From NCBI GenBank assembly GCA_031761405.1, contig JASEVX010000001.1:49556740-49620739 (forward strand): DNA of 64,000 bases, given 5' to 3'. The position numbers and the translations under genes are program-made. Source of the stretch: Serripes groenlandicus (Eukaryota; Mollusca; Bivalvia; Cardiida; Cardiidae). Each line of letters begins with the position of its first letter. The stretch's first letter is position 1. The notes under the pieces are model-generated. The model was not told where the DNA came from and did not search any database. It saw nothing but the letters and a program-made list of their open reading frames with translations. Of the stretch, positions 40,101-46,384 are shown piece by piece.

Positions 40101-42151
40101 TTTGTCCACAATGCAGGTGCCATACCGAGCCAAAATAAAACCTCAAGTAAATGATGCAGTTTTGTAAAATACATGTAACTCTTCCAGTGCCGAATTCGCC
40201 CAAGTAGCCTCTTCCACGTGACTTTATTTTTCACGCAATAGTTTTGAAATATCAAATGAATCTGTATTGTTTGTAAAATACGCTTGATATTGCCATCGGC
40301 GCTGAAAGAGTTAAATGAGAAAAAAAATACGGAGATACAACACTATCTACTGTCTCATATTTTTATAAATTGCCGGGCAATTGTTAAATAATCTAACCAG
40401 CGTCAATAAACGATTATTACTGCAGCTATATACATTTACATACCTGTTAAATCTCCGTTGTCTGTAAATTGAAAGTAAGTGTTTGTTGTCATGGAGATGT
40501 TTACCGCGCCGATATCCGACACTACCACAAGGGCCACACTTTGGCTGGTACCCGTCGTATCTGTTATGGCATAACTTGTCGGGTATGCGGAAACAAACAC
40601 CGGGGCTACTGTGTAAATCATAAAGAACCGATATGTAATATTTGAGCCGTCCCACGAGAAAAACAACATTGTGGACGAGAAAACCAACACTATGACCTCT
40701 GCGTAATGTATCGATCCAGATCAGCCTGCGCAGTTCGCGTATTCTGATCCGGGCCTATACATTCCGTCTCAGGGGGATGGAGGTGTAGAGTAATGGTGCC
40801 TGATACAGAAAATACACAGGAGGCAAATATTGTATGTCCGGGTTAGCCTGCGTGGCATGCTGAGGCTGATCCGGGTCGATACTTTCGCAGAGTCCACAAT
40901 GTTGGTTTTATCGCGAGACAGCTTTTATTCTGTTTACCAACAGTGTATACCACAGAGAAAACATTGCCCATAGCGAATATATCTTTGATCGAAGTAAACG
41001 TATTACTTGTACATTTCACGTTTTAAGTTTTATTCAAGAGCCCATAACAGCTCTGTGTATTTGTCCGGTGTTGTACGACTCTTTCAGCATAGATATGTTT
41101 ATATCACGGCATTTCATTGGTTAGATACCCGTACTACTGTTCAATGTATCCTGACAGTAGCGAGACAGTCGTAATGCTAGCCCCGCAATTCTGAGCGCCA
41201 GGGAGGGAAAGCAATTACGATTTTGTTTATAGGTATTAAGAATGCCCATAAGGGAATATGGGGCGTTAGTCATATAACATTATACAGATCATATATATAT
41301 ATATAAAAGGCGGAAGACACATGCATGCATACATTGACTTGATGTAAGCTTGAACAGTGTTGCCTTATGCAGCTGATATGTGCAGCAGTAATACATGGAA
41401 TATATTACGGAATAGGGCGAGAATTTTCAAAAGCATACTTTTAATTTTCTAGATGGCAGAAAATACTTCTAATTCTATAAGATTCGACTCATATGAGACA
41501 TTTGCGATACTGTACACATAGACTGAATTGAGAAAATTATAAGCATGAATATCAATTGGAATAGCTGAAATAATTAAGAATTAAATGAAAGAGAAGAAGA
41601 AGAAAACAGTCAATGCTATTATAAGCCATGAGAAGAAAAATTTACAAATGAGTGTGTTAGTAGCTCCTGTCGACTTTGTGTGTAGATAGCGATTAGTTGA
41701 CATGATGATCTGAACCCACACCGTTCAGAAATACCAAGGTGTAAGTTTTCCTATGAACGGGCTCGTGTACAAACTGCATTTAACCTGCCAGGTCATAATA
41801 TGAGCCTTCCCACGAGAAAACCAACACTGCGAACTCTGCGTAAAGTATCGACTCGGATCAGCTTAAGCATGCCGCGCAGGTTAACCCGGAGAGACACTTT
41901 TCGCATTCTGTGGATTTTCTGTTTCATGGATCATTACCCTATACACCTACCCCCCTGAGACGGAATGTGTCGGCCCGGATAAGCCTGCGCGGACTGCGCG
42001 TGCTGATCTGGGTCGATATATTACGCAGAGGCCATACTGTTGGTTTTCTTGTGGTACGGCTCATATCTGTGTGACACTTACCTTGTCCGGAAACAAGTCT
42101 GGTATTAAAAATACATATAGATATCACACACAACACGCGTAGATTTCTCAT
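19016..42151 (-). CDS. Gene A: cadherin-like single-pass membrane protein, 14 exons, 701 aa (complete model)
   Basis: Joined exons: 42151-42082, 40608-40444, 39727-39597, 36445-36271, 35832-35659, 34498-34358, 32763-32620, 27763-27584, 25766-25579, 24796-24702, 24116-23980, 23243-23065, 21860-21682, 19163-19016. All introns are GT-AG, all phases agree, and the total of 2106 nt divides by three. Predicted layout: signal peptide 1-23; cadherin-like repeats about 24-122, 123-231, 232-335, 336-439, 440-536 and 537-640; Thr-rich stalk 640-652; transmembrane helix about 666-688; 11-residue cytoplasmic end. Cadherin hallmarks seen: VDENTA and ADADG (repeat 4), LNYE (404-406 region), DVNNYSP linker (535-541), YEN and TDGDTG (repeat 6), and FNIDPSTGVV at 592-601. 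Repeats 1-3 are divergent and lack most calcium ligands. By family knowledge it acts extracellularly in adhesion or recognition; the exact role is unknown. The stop could instead be a retained intron (see findings). Expression and the 5' UTR are not visible. Confidence 0.88.
19490..21428. repeat. 28-bp tandem array (~69 copies) in the last intron of gene A
   Basis: Unit TGTGTAGTGGAAGATAGTCC, GTCCCGGG, with scattered variants (GTCTCGGG, ATATTCC). Because 28 is 1 mod 3, a 720-codon open frame with a 28-residue period arises on the minus strand; all frames are the same repeat read in turn, so it is not a gene. The array abuts a truncated SINE at 21430. Confidence 0.96.
21430..21640 (+). mobile_element. 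SINE family 1 copy, 5' truncated
   Basis: Starts in the box B region (ATGGTTCGATCCTCGGTCGG), then TCATACCAAAGACTTT, ACGACTGACTCGCTGGTGTC, AGGATAAACGGAC and a family tail TGATATAACTGAACAATTG. It ends about 40 bp from gene A exon 13. Confidence 0.75.
21682..21860 (-). CDS. Gene A exon 13: cadherin repeat 6, second half, and Thr-rich stalk
   Basis: Residues 594-652. IDPSTGVVSTAVSMETCSCS matches the FxIDPxTGxI strand with a conserved C-x-C (610, 612), followed by a Thr-rich membrane-proximal stalk likely to be O-glycosylated. It is 179 nt in both paralogues. The acceptor is CCATTATAG and the donor GTAGGAT. The following intron contains the 28-bp array. Confidence 0.92.
22299..22507. mobile_element. 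MITE family 1, degenerate copy
   Basis: TTTTACCATTTTCCACATAT to GTATGTGGGAAAGTTTTAAC, with CTGCAGCAGATGACTG and TTGTCTGCTG subterminal motifs. Confidence 0.65.
22617..23044. mobile_element. MITE family 1, copy with internal expansion
   Basis: Left motifs TTTAACTATTTCCCATTTAC and CAGCAGACGATTTCG, right motifs CAAAGTCGCCTGCAGCAGAT and TGTGTTAAAGGTT. About 430 bp, probably two overlapping copies. It ends 21 bp from gene A exon 12. Confidence 0.5.
23065..23243 (-). CDS. Gene A exon 12: cadherin repeat 6, first half
   Basis: Residues 534-593. This is the most canonical cadherin segment: linker VDVNNYSPVF, then YEN, then KATDGDTGAYGQFTYSLNQ (the usual ATDxDxGxNGxxxYSL), ending FN. It is 179 nt in both paralogues, with donor GTATTGC. 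Confidence 0.93.
23980..24116 (-). CDS. Gene A exon 11: cadherin-like repeat 5, end
   Basis: Residues 488-533, with CVVTVTSVYRLDQGLANTVT followed by CVVTGTDEG. Cys493 and Cys513 are conserved in gene B. It is 137 nt in both. The acceptor is GGTATTTCAG and the donor GTAAGCC. Phase 1 joins to exon 12 as GIVDVNN. Confidence 0.9.
24702..24796 (-). CDS. Gene A exon 10: cadherin-like repeat 5, middle
   Basis: Residues 457-487, with GLGVTDPDANETLTCNMACT carrying a DPDA calcium-type motif and Cys480 and Cys484, both conserved in gene B. It is 95 nt in both paralogues. The acceptor TTTTCCAG lies 12 bp from the end of a TTAA-type MITE copy. Confidence 0.9.
24808..25039. mobile_element. MITE family 1 copy beside gene A exon 10
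   Basis: TTAAACCCTTTCCCACATGC to TGTGTGAGAGGGTTAA, 232 bp. On the gene strand its end lies 11 nt upstream of the exon 10 acceptor, so the element supplies the DNA where the branch point would be expected. Confidence 0.85.
25081..25315. mobile_element. MITE family 1, partial copy
   Basis: Contains a long inner stem: AAAAGGTGAAATTGCTCGTT pairs with GAGCAATTTCACCTTTTATT. The outer left end TTAACCCATTAG is weak and the right end is eroded. Confidence 0.6.
25579..25766 (-). CDS. Gene A exon 9: cadherin-like repeat 4 end and repeat 5 start
   Basis: Residues 394-456. GIVVVKSALNYETLTNTTY matches the cadherin TGxI...LDYE strand, and the linker is TAVNEALTW. It is 188 nt, identical in length to gene B 56806-56993, which shares KSALNYE. 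The acceptor is AATTCCAG and the donor GTATGTC, ending in phase 0. Confidence 0.9.
25868..26105 (+). mobile_element. SINE family 1, full-length-like copy
   Basis: tRNA-like head TCGATGGTTAGGAAGTAGAG, then CGCTAGTTCGATCCCCGGCC (box B), TCATACCAAAGCC, core GACTGACTCGCTGGTATCAC, GATAAACGGACCAGTGGTAC and TGAAATAACTGAACACTATT. Confidence 0.75.
26110..27255. other. Intron 8 of gene A, no feature recognised
   Basis: AT-rich unique sequence. The short frame near 26200-26408 has no recognisable domain. A short self-complementary stretch around GGTCAGTGAGCGATAAACTG at 27167 is the only structure noticed. Confidence 0.5.
27260..27480 (+). mobile_element. tRNA-headed SINE family 2, diverged copy
   Basis: GTGGTCTAGTGGTTACACGA is a typical tRNA-derived box A region, with GGGGTTCTCGAT as an eroded box B, then TGCTTTTAAGTGTCTCCCTC as in the 59375 copy. 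Confidence 0.55.
27584..27763 (-). CDS. Gene A exon 8: cadherin-like repeat 4, first half
   Basis: Residues 334-393, with NSAPTFSNLNNAVTVDENTA and TTADADGADTVTV, the clearest calcium-site motifs (DEN and DxD) of the N-terminal repeats. The gene B paralogue shares PxFSNLNNAV and xENTA. The donor GTATGTT splits the Thr codon in LFDISTTGIV. Confidence 0.9.
28140..28455. mobile_element. MITE family 1, two adjacent partial copies
   Basis: 28140-28262 has the inner stem AAATGCCCATTATGAGCATT and ends AAAAGGGTTA. 28284-28455 opens TTTAACCCTTTTATATACGC and closes TTTGGAAAAGGGTTCAA. Confidence 0.6.
28900..32340 (-). mobile_element. Non-LTR retrotransposon (jockey/CR1-like), defective, in intron 7 of gene A
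   Basis: Antisense-independent insertion lying in the same orientation as gene A. It holds an endonuclease, a reverse transcriptase and a C-terminal Cys/His motif in the usual order. The 5' end (ORF1 and UTR) is not recognisable beyond about 32340. The 3' end lies near 28900, without an obvious poly(A) or simple tail. Confidence 0.85.
28958..32140 (-). pseudogene. LINE ORF2: endonuclease-reverse transcriptase, broken
   Basis: Endonuclease motifs: HLNIQSL, TETWL, SGGVAIYV, GDFNVNF, SLIDLMIV; the usual Asp-His pair near the end is read as Phe-His (RFHCPIV). RT motifs: FCDISKAFDRVWHKGLL (motif A) and GVPQGSILGPLLFLVYIND (motif B), then a Y/F-x-DD box. C-terminal motif CECRALETTSHYLLTCPRY. Damage seen: frameshift near 31765; nonsense at 31312-31314, 30673-30675, 29396-29398 and 29372-29374; and a one-base loss near 30098-30101 inside the codon just before the catalytic Asp-Asp. 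The natural stop is TGA at 28958-28960. It cannot make active protein. Family placement as jockey/CR1 clade is from motif style only. Confidence 0.88.
32399..32557. mobile_element. MITE family 1, partial copy
   Basis: CAACAAATCTGTAGCAGACG, the inner stem GAAATTGCTCGTTTTAAGCA, and GTGGGAAAGGGTTA at the right end. It ends about 60 bp from gene A exon 7. Confidence 0.7.
32620..32763 (-). CDS. Gene A exon 7: cadherin-like repeat 3, second half
   Basis: Residues 286-333, with GYDMTITPLDAKNTGTARIL; DAKNTGT is shared with the gene B paralogue at 60280-60405. The acceptor follows a run of eight T (TTTTTTTTACAG) and the donor is GTACTTC. The next intron holds the decayed LINE. Confidence 0.87.
33210..33555. 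mobile_element. Terminal-inverted-repeat element CAGGGGCGTAGCT, with family 2 MITE nested inside
   Basis: The left end CAGGGGCGTAGCTCCC and right end AAAGCTACGCCCCTG are inverted. CTTGT flanks both sides (33205-33209 and 33556-33560). CAGGGGCGTAGC-type ends are frequent among hAT-like elements, but the 5-bp flank is shorter than the 8 bp expected. Inside, 33288-33526 is a truncated family 2 MITE. Confidence 0.65.
33560..34350. other. Intron 6 of gene A, mostly unique
   Basis: Nothing coding. 34205-34315 resembles the 3' part of SINE family 3 (CGCCGGGATATGACTGAAAG). Confidence 0.4.
34358..34498 (-). CDS. Gene A exon 6: cadherin-like repeat 3, first half
   Basis: Residues 239-285, with SISVASTVVSGSTVFTVIAT then DNEGDAVSF at the DxD-like calcium site. 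It is 141 nt, exactly as in the gene B paralogue, which reads ATDNENDTISY at the same place. The acceptor is TTACTTCAG and the donor GTGAGTT. Confidence 0.87.
34659..34898. mobile_element. MITE family 1, full-length copy
   Basis: TTAACCCTTTCCCTCATATA to GGGAAAGAGAGGGTTAA, 240 bp, with CTCTGCAGCAGACGG and the inner stem intact. Confidence 0.85.
34963..35213. mobile_element. MITE family 2 copy
   Basis: GAGCCGTTCCACCAGAAAAC to CTTGCGGGGCGGCTC, 251 bp. The adjacent 35214-35300 holds another family 1 fragment. Confidence 0.85.
35405..35642. mobile_element. MITE family 1 copy
   Basis: CAGATCTGTAGCAAACGACT, GAAAACATTGTGACTAAGGG, TTTTCAAAAGTCGTCTGCAT and TTGGGAAAATGTTAA. It ends 17 bp from gene A exon 5. 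Confidence 0.65.
35659..35832 (-). CDS. Gene A exon 5: cadherin-like repeat 2, second half
   Basis: Residues 181-238, with HEYVLQIQCSDG and SLTVYLIQNEPPVISNLP, matching the closing strands and linker of a cadherin repeat. The paralogue is the gene B exon at 62134-62301, which shares YGVY, QCxDG and the linker proline. The acceptor is TATGTTTCAG and the donor GTGTGTAG, phases 1 to 1. Confidence 0.87.
36271..36445 (-). CDS. Gene A exon 4: cadherin-like repeat 2, first half
   Basis: Residues 123-180, opening PPTLSGLPTTARIPETV and containing CTDTDTVSS, the position of the calcium-binding Asp pair. The acceptor is GTTTTCCAG and the donor GTACGTC, phases 0 to 1. It joins exon 5 as FAQIVTNYGVY. Confidence 0.85.
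36715..39525. repeat. 44-bp tandem array (~64 copies) in intron 3 of gene A
   Basis: Unit GTTCACGATAATGTTTCAAA, TAGAAGTACAACCATAACGG, ACAC with many point variants (AAACTGAAG, ATATAAATAGAAG). The left-hand edge lies about 270 bp from exon 4 and the right-hand edge about 70 bp from exon 3, so the array fills nearly the whole intron. Confidence 0.95.
39597..39727 (-). CDS. Gene A exon 3: cadherin-like repeat 1, second half
   Basis: Residues 79-122, ending with a beta-strand pattern SYNMTIVNT that leads into PPTLSGLP of exon 4, a typical inter-repeat linker. The acceptor is CCCTCGTAG, the donor GTAGGTG, phases 1 to 0. A 44-bp tandem array begins only about 70 bp inside the downstream intron. 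Confidence 0.85.
39751..40009. mobile_element. MITE family 2 copy with ATAA duplication
   Basis: GAGCCGTTCCACTAGAAACC to TTTCAGGAGGGACGGCTC, flanked by ATAA at 39747-39750 and 40010-40013. It starts 24 bp from gene A exon 3. Confidence 0.85.
40444..40608 (-). CDS. Gene A exon 2: cadherin-like repeat 1, first half
   Basis: Residues 24-78, starting VAPVFVSAYP, the usual opening strand of a cadherin-fold domain, and ending FQFTDNGDLT. The acceptor is TTTACACAG and the donor GTATGTA, phases 1 to 1. It joins in frame to exon 3 as DNGDLTGTVKT. Confidence 0.85.
40644..40923. mobile_element. MITE family 2 copy with duplicated end
   Basis: GAGCCGTCCCACGAGAAAAA, with a second GACGAGAAAACCAACACTAT 30 bp inside, so the terminal segment is duplicated. 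The right end is TATCGCGAGACAGCT. It starts 36 bp from gene A exon 2. Confidence 0.8.
41125..41215 (-). mobile_element. SINE family 1 tail fragment
   Basis: The minus strand reads GGGGCTAGCATTACGACTGT then CTCGCTACTGTCAGGATAC, the family core. Confidence 0.5.
41802..42062. mobile_element. MITE family 2 copy adjoining gene A exon 1 donor
   Basis: GAGCCTTCCCACGAGAAAAC to TCTTGTGGTACGGCTC, 261 bp, flanked by ATAT on both sides. Its end lies 14 bp past the exon 1 splice donor. It is in the opposite orientation to most other copies. Confidence 0.85.
42082..42151 (-). CDS. Gene A exon 1: start codon and signal peptide
   Basis: The start ATG is at 42149-42151. The exon encodes a 23-residue signal peptide, MRNLRVLCVISICIFNTRLV followed by SGQ, with a basic N-region, a hydrophobic core and a plausible cleavage near SGQ. 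The donor is GTAAGTG after phase 1. The frame stays open upstream to a GTG at 42199, but the ATG gives the better signal peptide. Confidence 0.82.
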
Positions 42152-42952
42152 ACTGGGTCCAATGTTCACGACGTATGCATGTAGTCGGATGTTTCTCACA
42201 GTCTTCTTTTTAATTTATTTCCAAAAATGGTTGAAGCACTAAGTCTTGCTGTGTTTCTAGCCAAATACAACGAAACTTAACAATCAAGTTCACGAGTTAA
42301 GCCGCAGCAGAGTTCCAAAGAGTTTCGCCTGTCAGCGGCTGATTTCTTTTAACACATATCATTCAAACTGAGTTATTACACACGTATTTGACACCAAAGA
42401 GTGTTAGAATTAATGCGACGTATCGATATATTGGGTATTATTATTTGAAAAGATGTTTTGATGAAAGCAATTTATTGATTTAACTTAAAGAAGTAAATAA
42501 GCTAAAACAATTTATTCTTAAATAAATTGAACAGGTCTAACAAGTAAACAACTTCAATATATGGAATAGTTATCACTTTGAAAAGATATTTGTAAATGCC
42601 TGATTGATTCATAAGTACGATATTGATATGTTACTAATGAGATAACATGACTGATACGTCATAGAACCAAGGACGTAGATAACTTACTGGTTGAACATTA
42701 TTACAGTTCTATGGGAAAACATATCATGCACCGTTTTTTAATGCATTTTGTCAACGCATTTTAAAGTCACTATGGAAAAAACAGAATTGGCGAAATGAAA
42801 AATTTCTTATTTTCCGAATTGTATTAAAAGTATATATACAAAATATATTTCCTATTTTTCACATGTAACATCTTCCTCTCAAAAGACTTAAAAGCATCTA
42901 AAATGAATTATATGAGCAATTTCTCTTTTTTTAGGCATGTTTTCAACTATGT

Positions 42953-43180
42953 TTAACCCTTTCCCTCATATGACAATTCTGTAGCAGACGACTTTGAACA
43001 TATGTTGTCAATAAATAGAAAATCTCTATAATTTAATGGATAACCTATGACTAAATGTGGAAAACATTGTGGAAAAAGGAGAAATTGCTCGTTTTGAGCA
43101 ATTTCTTATTTTGTCACTATGTTTTCAGAAAGTCGTCTTCTGTAGGCGTCAGAAAGAGTCTATATGAGGGAAAGGGTTAA
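42953..43180. mobile_element. MITE family 1, full-length copy
   Basis: TTTAACCCTTTCCCTCATAT to ATATGAGGGAAAGGGTTAA, 228 bp, with intact inner stem GAAATTGCTCGTTTTGAGCA. Confidence 0.88.
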
Positions 43181-44262
43181 AAGGTAAACATCCAATATTC
43201 GAGGTTTCTATTCTGTCTTCAAACATTTTAAAAGCAGATACCATTAAACGTTTCACTCTCTTTTCCCTGGAGCGGATTATTTCTGTTCATATTTAAAGAC
43301 GTAATAAACATCAACATACTTTACATGAGAATATACGGATTCGAAAACGCATTCAAACGTGTAGAACGCACCTATTGATTTCACTTTACGTATTCAACTC
43401 ATGCATCGGCGCTATTCATTTGAGGTATAAGCCTTTAAGATAAGTCGGATGAGTTCAACTTAATGATGTACTTCATATATCGCGTCAGGTTAAAAGGGAA
43501 CCTTTAGCAAGAGAAACATCAGCGTACCCGGCGCTTATTCAAAGGCTTGCAATGACATTCACCAATATAGTTAGATTAGGTGTATTTTATTCAGCCCTTT
43601 CCCATATGTAGACGTTATGCAGCAGATTACTTTTAAAAACATTTGGTAATGTTTTCAAGTCTTTAAAAACACACAAATACTTTCATTTATAGAGAGATTG
43701 TTCACCTTTGCCTACATGCCTTTTTAATCATCGCATTATGTGTATTCATTATGTGGGAAAGGGTGAACGTTAAATAATATAAATCAAGATTTACATTTAC
43801 ATAAAGCGAGCGTCAATAGTTGAGATTGATATTTTCAGCAGTAAGAAACCTGAGTGAAGATATGTAGATTATTAACCTTTTGCAGTAATGAGAAAAGTTG
43901 ATATAATAACGATAAACTAGACACCTTCTTTTCATTCTATGCCGTGTCCTTATTATTAAATTTTACACTTAACCTGAACCAGAGGCAAAGACTGTTCAGT
44001 TCACTGGTAGATGCTATTCAGAATAAAGGTAAAATATACCTAACACAAAAAAATACAACTAATATAACAAGAATTGTTATAACAAAGTCAAATGTTGAGA
44101 AAATGGTCAAAGAGAAAGAACATTGCTTGAGATATTTTTTTGGAAGTATACAAGGTTTTTAATGCTGTTGTGTCTATTGGCGATCCATGAGCTCTTCCAA
44201 TATGCAACACTGTACCTTTTTAAACTACGTTTTTATGTTTTATGTGTATATGCGAGAGAGTG
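43181..44262. other. Intergenic, upstream of gene A
   Basis: A family 1 relic at about 43595-43766 (GCCCTTTCCCATATGTAGAC to TATGTGGGAAAGGGT). A 72-codon plus-strand frame at 43944-44162 is Lys/Asn-rich, with no recognisable domain and no coding support. Confidence 0.4.
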
Positions 44263-44264
44263 TA

Positions 44265-44513
44265 TCGAGGGCTTGGCGTGAAACAGTTGTAACTAAAAAC
44301 CTATTTTGAAAACCCCGGTTTAGGGGCAATTTTGACCCTTTTGTAAACAATGCAAATTTAGGTGCCATTGCTCGTTCTGAGCAATGGCACCTAAATTTGC
44401 ATTGTTTACCAAGAACAATGATTTAACGCTTATAAAGACTTTATGGCGAGGTGATTAACCTTGGTAAAAAATTACCTTTTTTTAGTTACAACCGTTTCAC
44501 ACCAAGCCCTCGA
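44265..44513. mobile_element. 249-bp TA-flanked MITE (Tc1/mariner-like size and target)
   Basis: Ends TCGAGGGCTTGGCGTGAAAC and the inverted copy ending CACACCAAGCCCTCGA, about 35 bp of TIR, with TA on both sides (44263-44264, 44514-44515). The centre is a second, nearly perfect hairpin: AAACAATGCAAATTTAGGTG pairs with CACCTAAATTTGCATTGTTT around GCTCGTTCTGAGC. Confidence 0.82.
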
Positions 44514-44789
44514 TATGTGTGTGTTTGCGAGTGAATGATAGAGACCTTGACAGTTGTATAAAATGTATATATTTTGTTAAATTATTGACCATGTACTTGT
44601 CGAATAAAGTTTATGTTCTGTTGTGTTGTGTATATGGCTTATCGGGGTTTATGGGGATATCAGAGTATCTTCTATCATTCACACTCACTGACTATACAGG
44701 ATAACGACTATGGGAGATAACTCTCTAACACTACTGGCATCACTTATTGATAAACTCTCAAAACGGCAACAGATATTTTACTGTATTTT

Positions 44790-45004
44790 TTTTTTTTACC
44801 ATTTCCAATATAAACTAGACAGCTTTCGAAAACTTTGTCGCAAAAGGAGAAATTGTTCATTATGAGCAACTTGTATATTTGACACAATGTTTTCAACTCT
44901 TTTCGATGAGTATACTTTTTTATTTGTATGGGTTTTCCCATGTTTCTGATACTGTTTTTCAAAGTCACCTGCTGCAGGGTTGTTGTAAGTCGGAAAAGGT
45001 CATA
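44790..45004. mobile_element. MITE family 1, partial copy
   Basis: GTCGCAAAAGGAGAAATTGT, an inner stem, then TCAAAGTCACCTGCTGCAGG and GTCGGAAAAGGTCA. Confidence 0.55.
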
Positions 45005-46345
45005 ACACCCCGTGTCAACCAAGTCTCAACTATTCTTGGTGAGATACCTCAAGAGGGTGACACGACATACATTTTCCGGGACTATAGAGCAGACACGCGA
45101 ATTGACCCCTCCCACATACTCATATATGTGAGTAATGAGTGATGTCCTCCTTTGCCAAAATGTAGTCTGCGTTAAATGCTTAGGAGAAGGCAAGTAATAT
45201 AATCCGGCTGCATAGATATAATTGTGGTCCTGCATATTGCGTGTTTGAAAACACCTCTTCTTTAGTTTGGGCTTTTTTTATTATTATTAAAAACAAGTTG
45301 GAAGGAAGTAAGAAAACGGAATAAAAACATATGAAAATTAAAGAGTTTATTACATTGGTCATTTATAAACGTATTGAAAATGTGTATATCTAAAGCACCG
45401 TGAAATAAAGTCAATCCTTATATCGCCTCGACTGATGCAATTTGTGTTATTACTTTGAACCAATATTCCACTTTCTTACATGTTGTTCCTTTTCTGTTTT
45501 AAATTATATTCTATAACATGTTCATATTTCCTTTCCATAGTTATAATATGGAGAATATTAGTTATCGATTTCTAATATCGAACAAGTCGGAAGCAGATAA
45601 CATAAAACAAGAGCGCAACAAACCAGTGCCTACGCTCGTCTGCTTTTTGCTAAGTCGAAAACATAGTATTTCTGAATAATTATTAAAGCCAGAGTTATGT
45701 GACTTGGTAAAAGAAAATGTTAAACAGTTTTTTATTTATAAGGATAAAGATTTGACGACCCAGAGGACGACACCAAGGGTATCACAATATCCCGACTTTT
45801 TTCTTCGAAAAACAAACAAGCTAAAAATAAAAGCTTTTGAAGAATTGTGCGGTGCTCTGTAAAACCCAACCGTAACGTGAGTAATACCCTTGTACACTAG
45901 ACCTGCATCCATATCCATGCTAAAGGATCCAAATGGATACTGTTTTACAGAAGTCTATTGAAACCTTCTAACGCTAATTAGCGATCATTTCAGCTTCAGG
46001 TCAGACTACGTGAATGCGCGCTGGCTGATCTGGTCTACACCAGACGCAAATGCCTTACGGTTGGTTTTCGCAGAGCACCGCTCTCTTTTTAAATAAAGTT
46101 AATAGTATGTAAAAGGTTATCTGCTGCATGTGCGTCGAAAAGTGTCTGCTATGATATCTCTTTTTGTACGTGAATAATGAATATGACATTCTGTGATCAA
46201 ATTGGTACTTAATCAAACAATAACTAAATAAAGTTCCAGCAACAATATGTTATACTACAGAAATAAGAGCCCTTTTACGCGAATCTTTTAAACACCCCTC
46301 GAACGTAATGTTGTATGGATATCTGTACACTATCTCGGTATATGT
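45005..46345. other. Region 3' of gene B, no gene
   Basis: AT-rich, with fragments only. The candidate gene B poly(A) signal (minus-strand AATAAA) is at 45731-45736, about 610 bp past the stop. Confidence 0.4.
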
Positions 46346-46346
46346 T

Positions 46347-46384
46347 TTACCAAAACCTGTGTTCGTTCCTCCAGGACTGGTGGT
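46347..46384 (-). CDS. Gene B terminal coding exon
   Basis: 38 nt encoding HHQSWRNEHRFW and stop TAA at 46347-46349. Acceptor ACATTTCAG. The phase matches the microexon. It would also match the exon at 47772-47851 directly if the microexon is skipped. Confidence 0.7.

Noticed and set aside
43944..44162. 72-codon plus-strand frame
   Set aside because: Low-complexity Lys/Asn/Thr composition, no domain, no splice or codon evidence.
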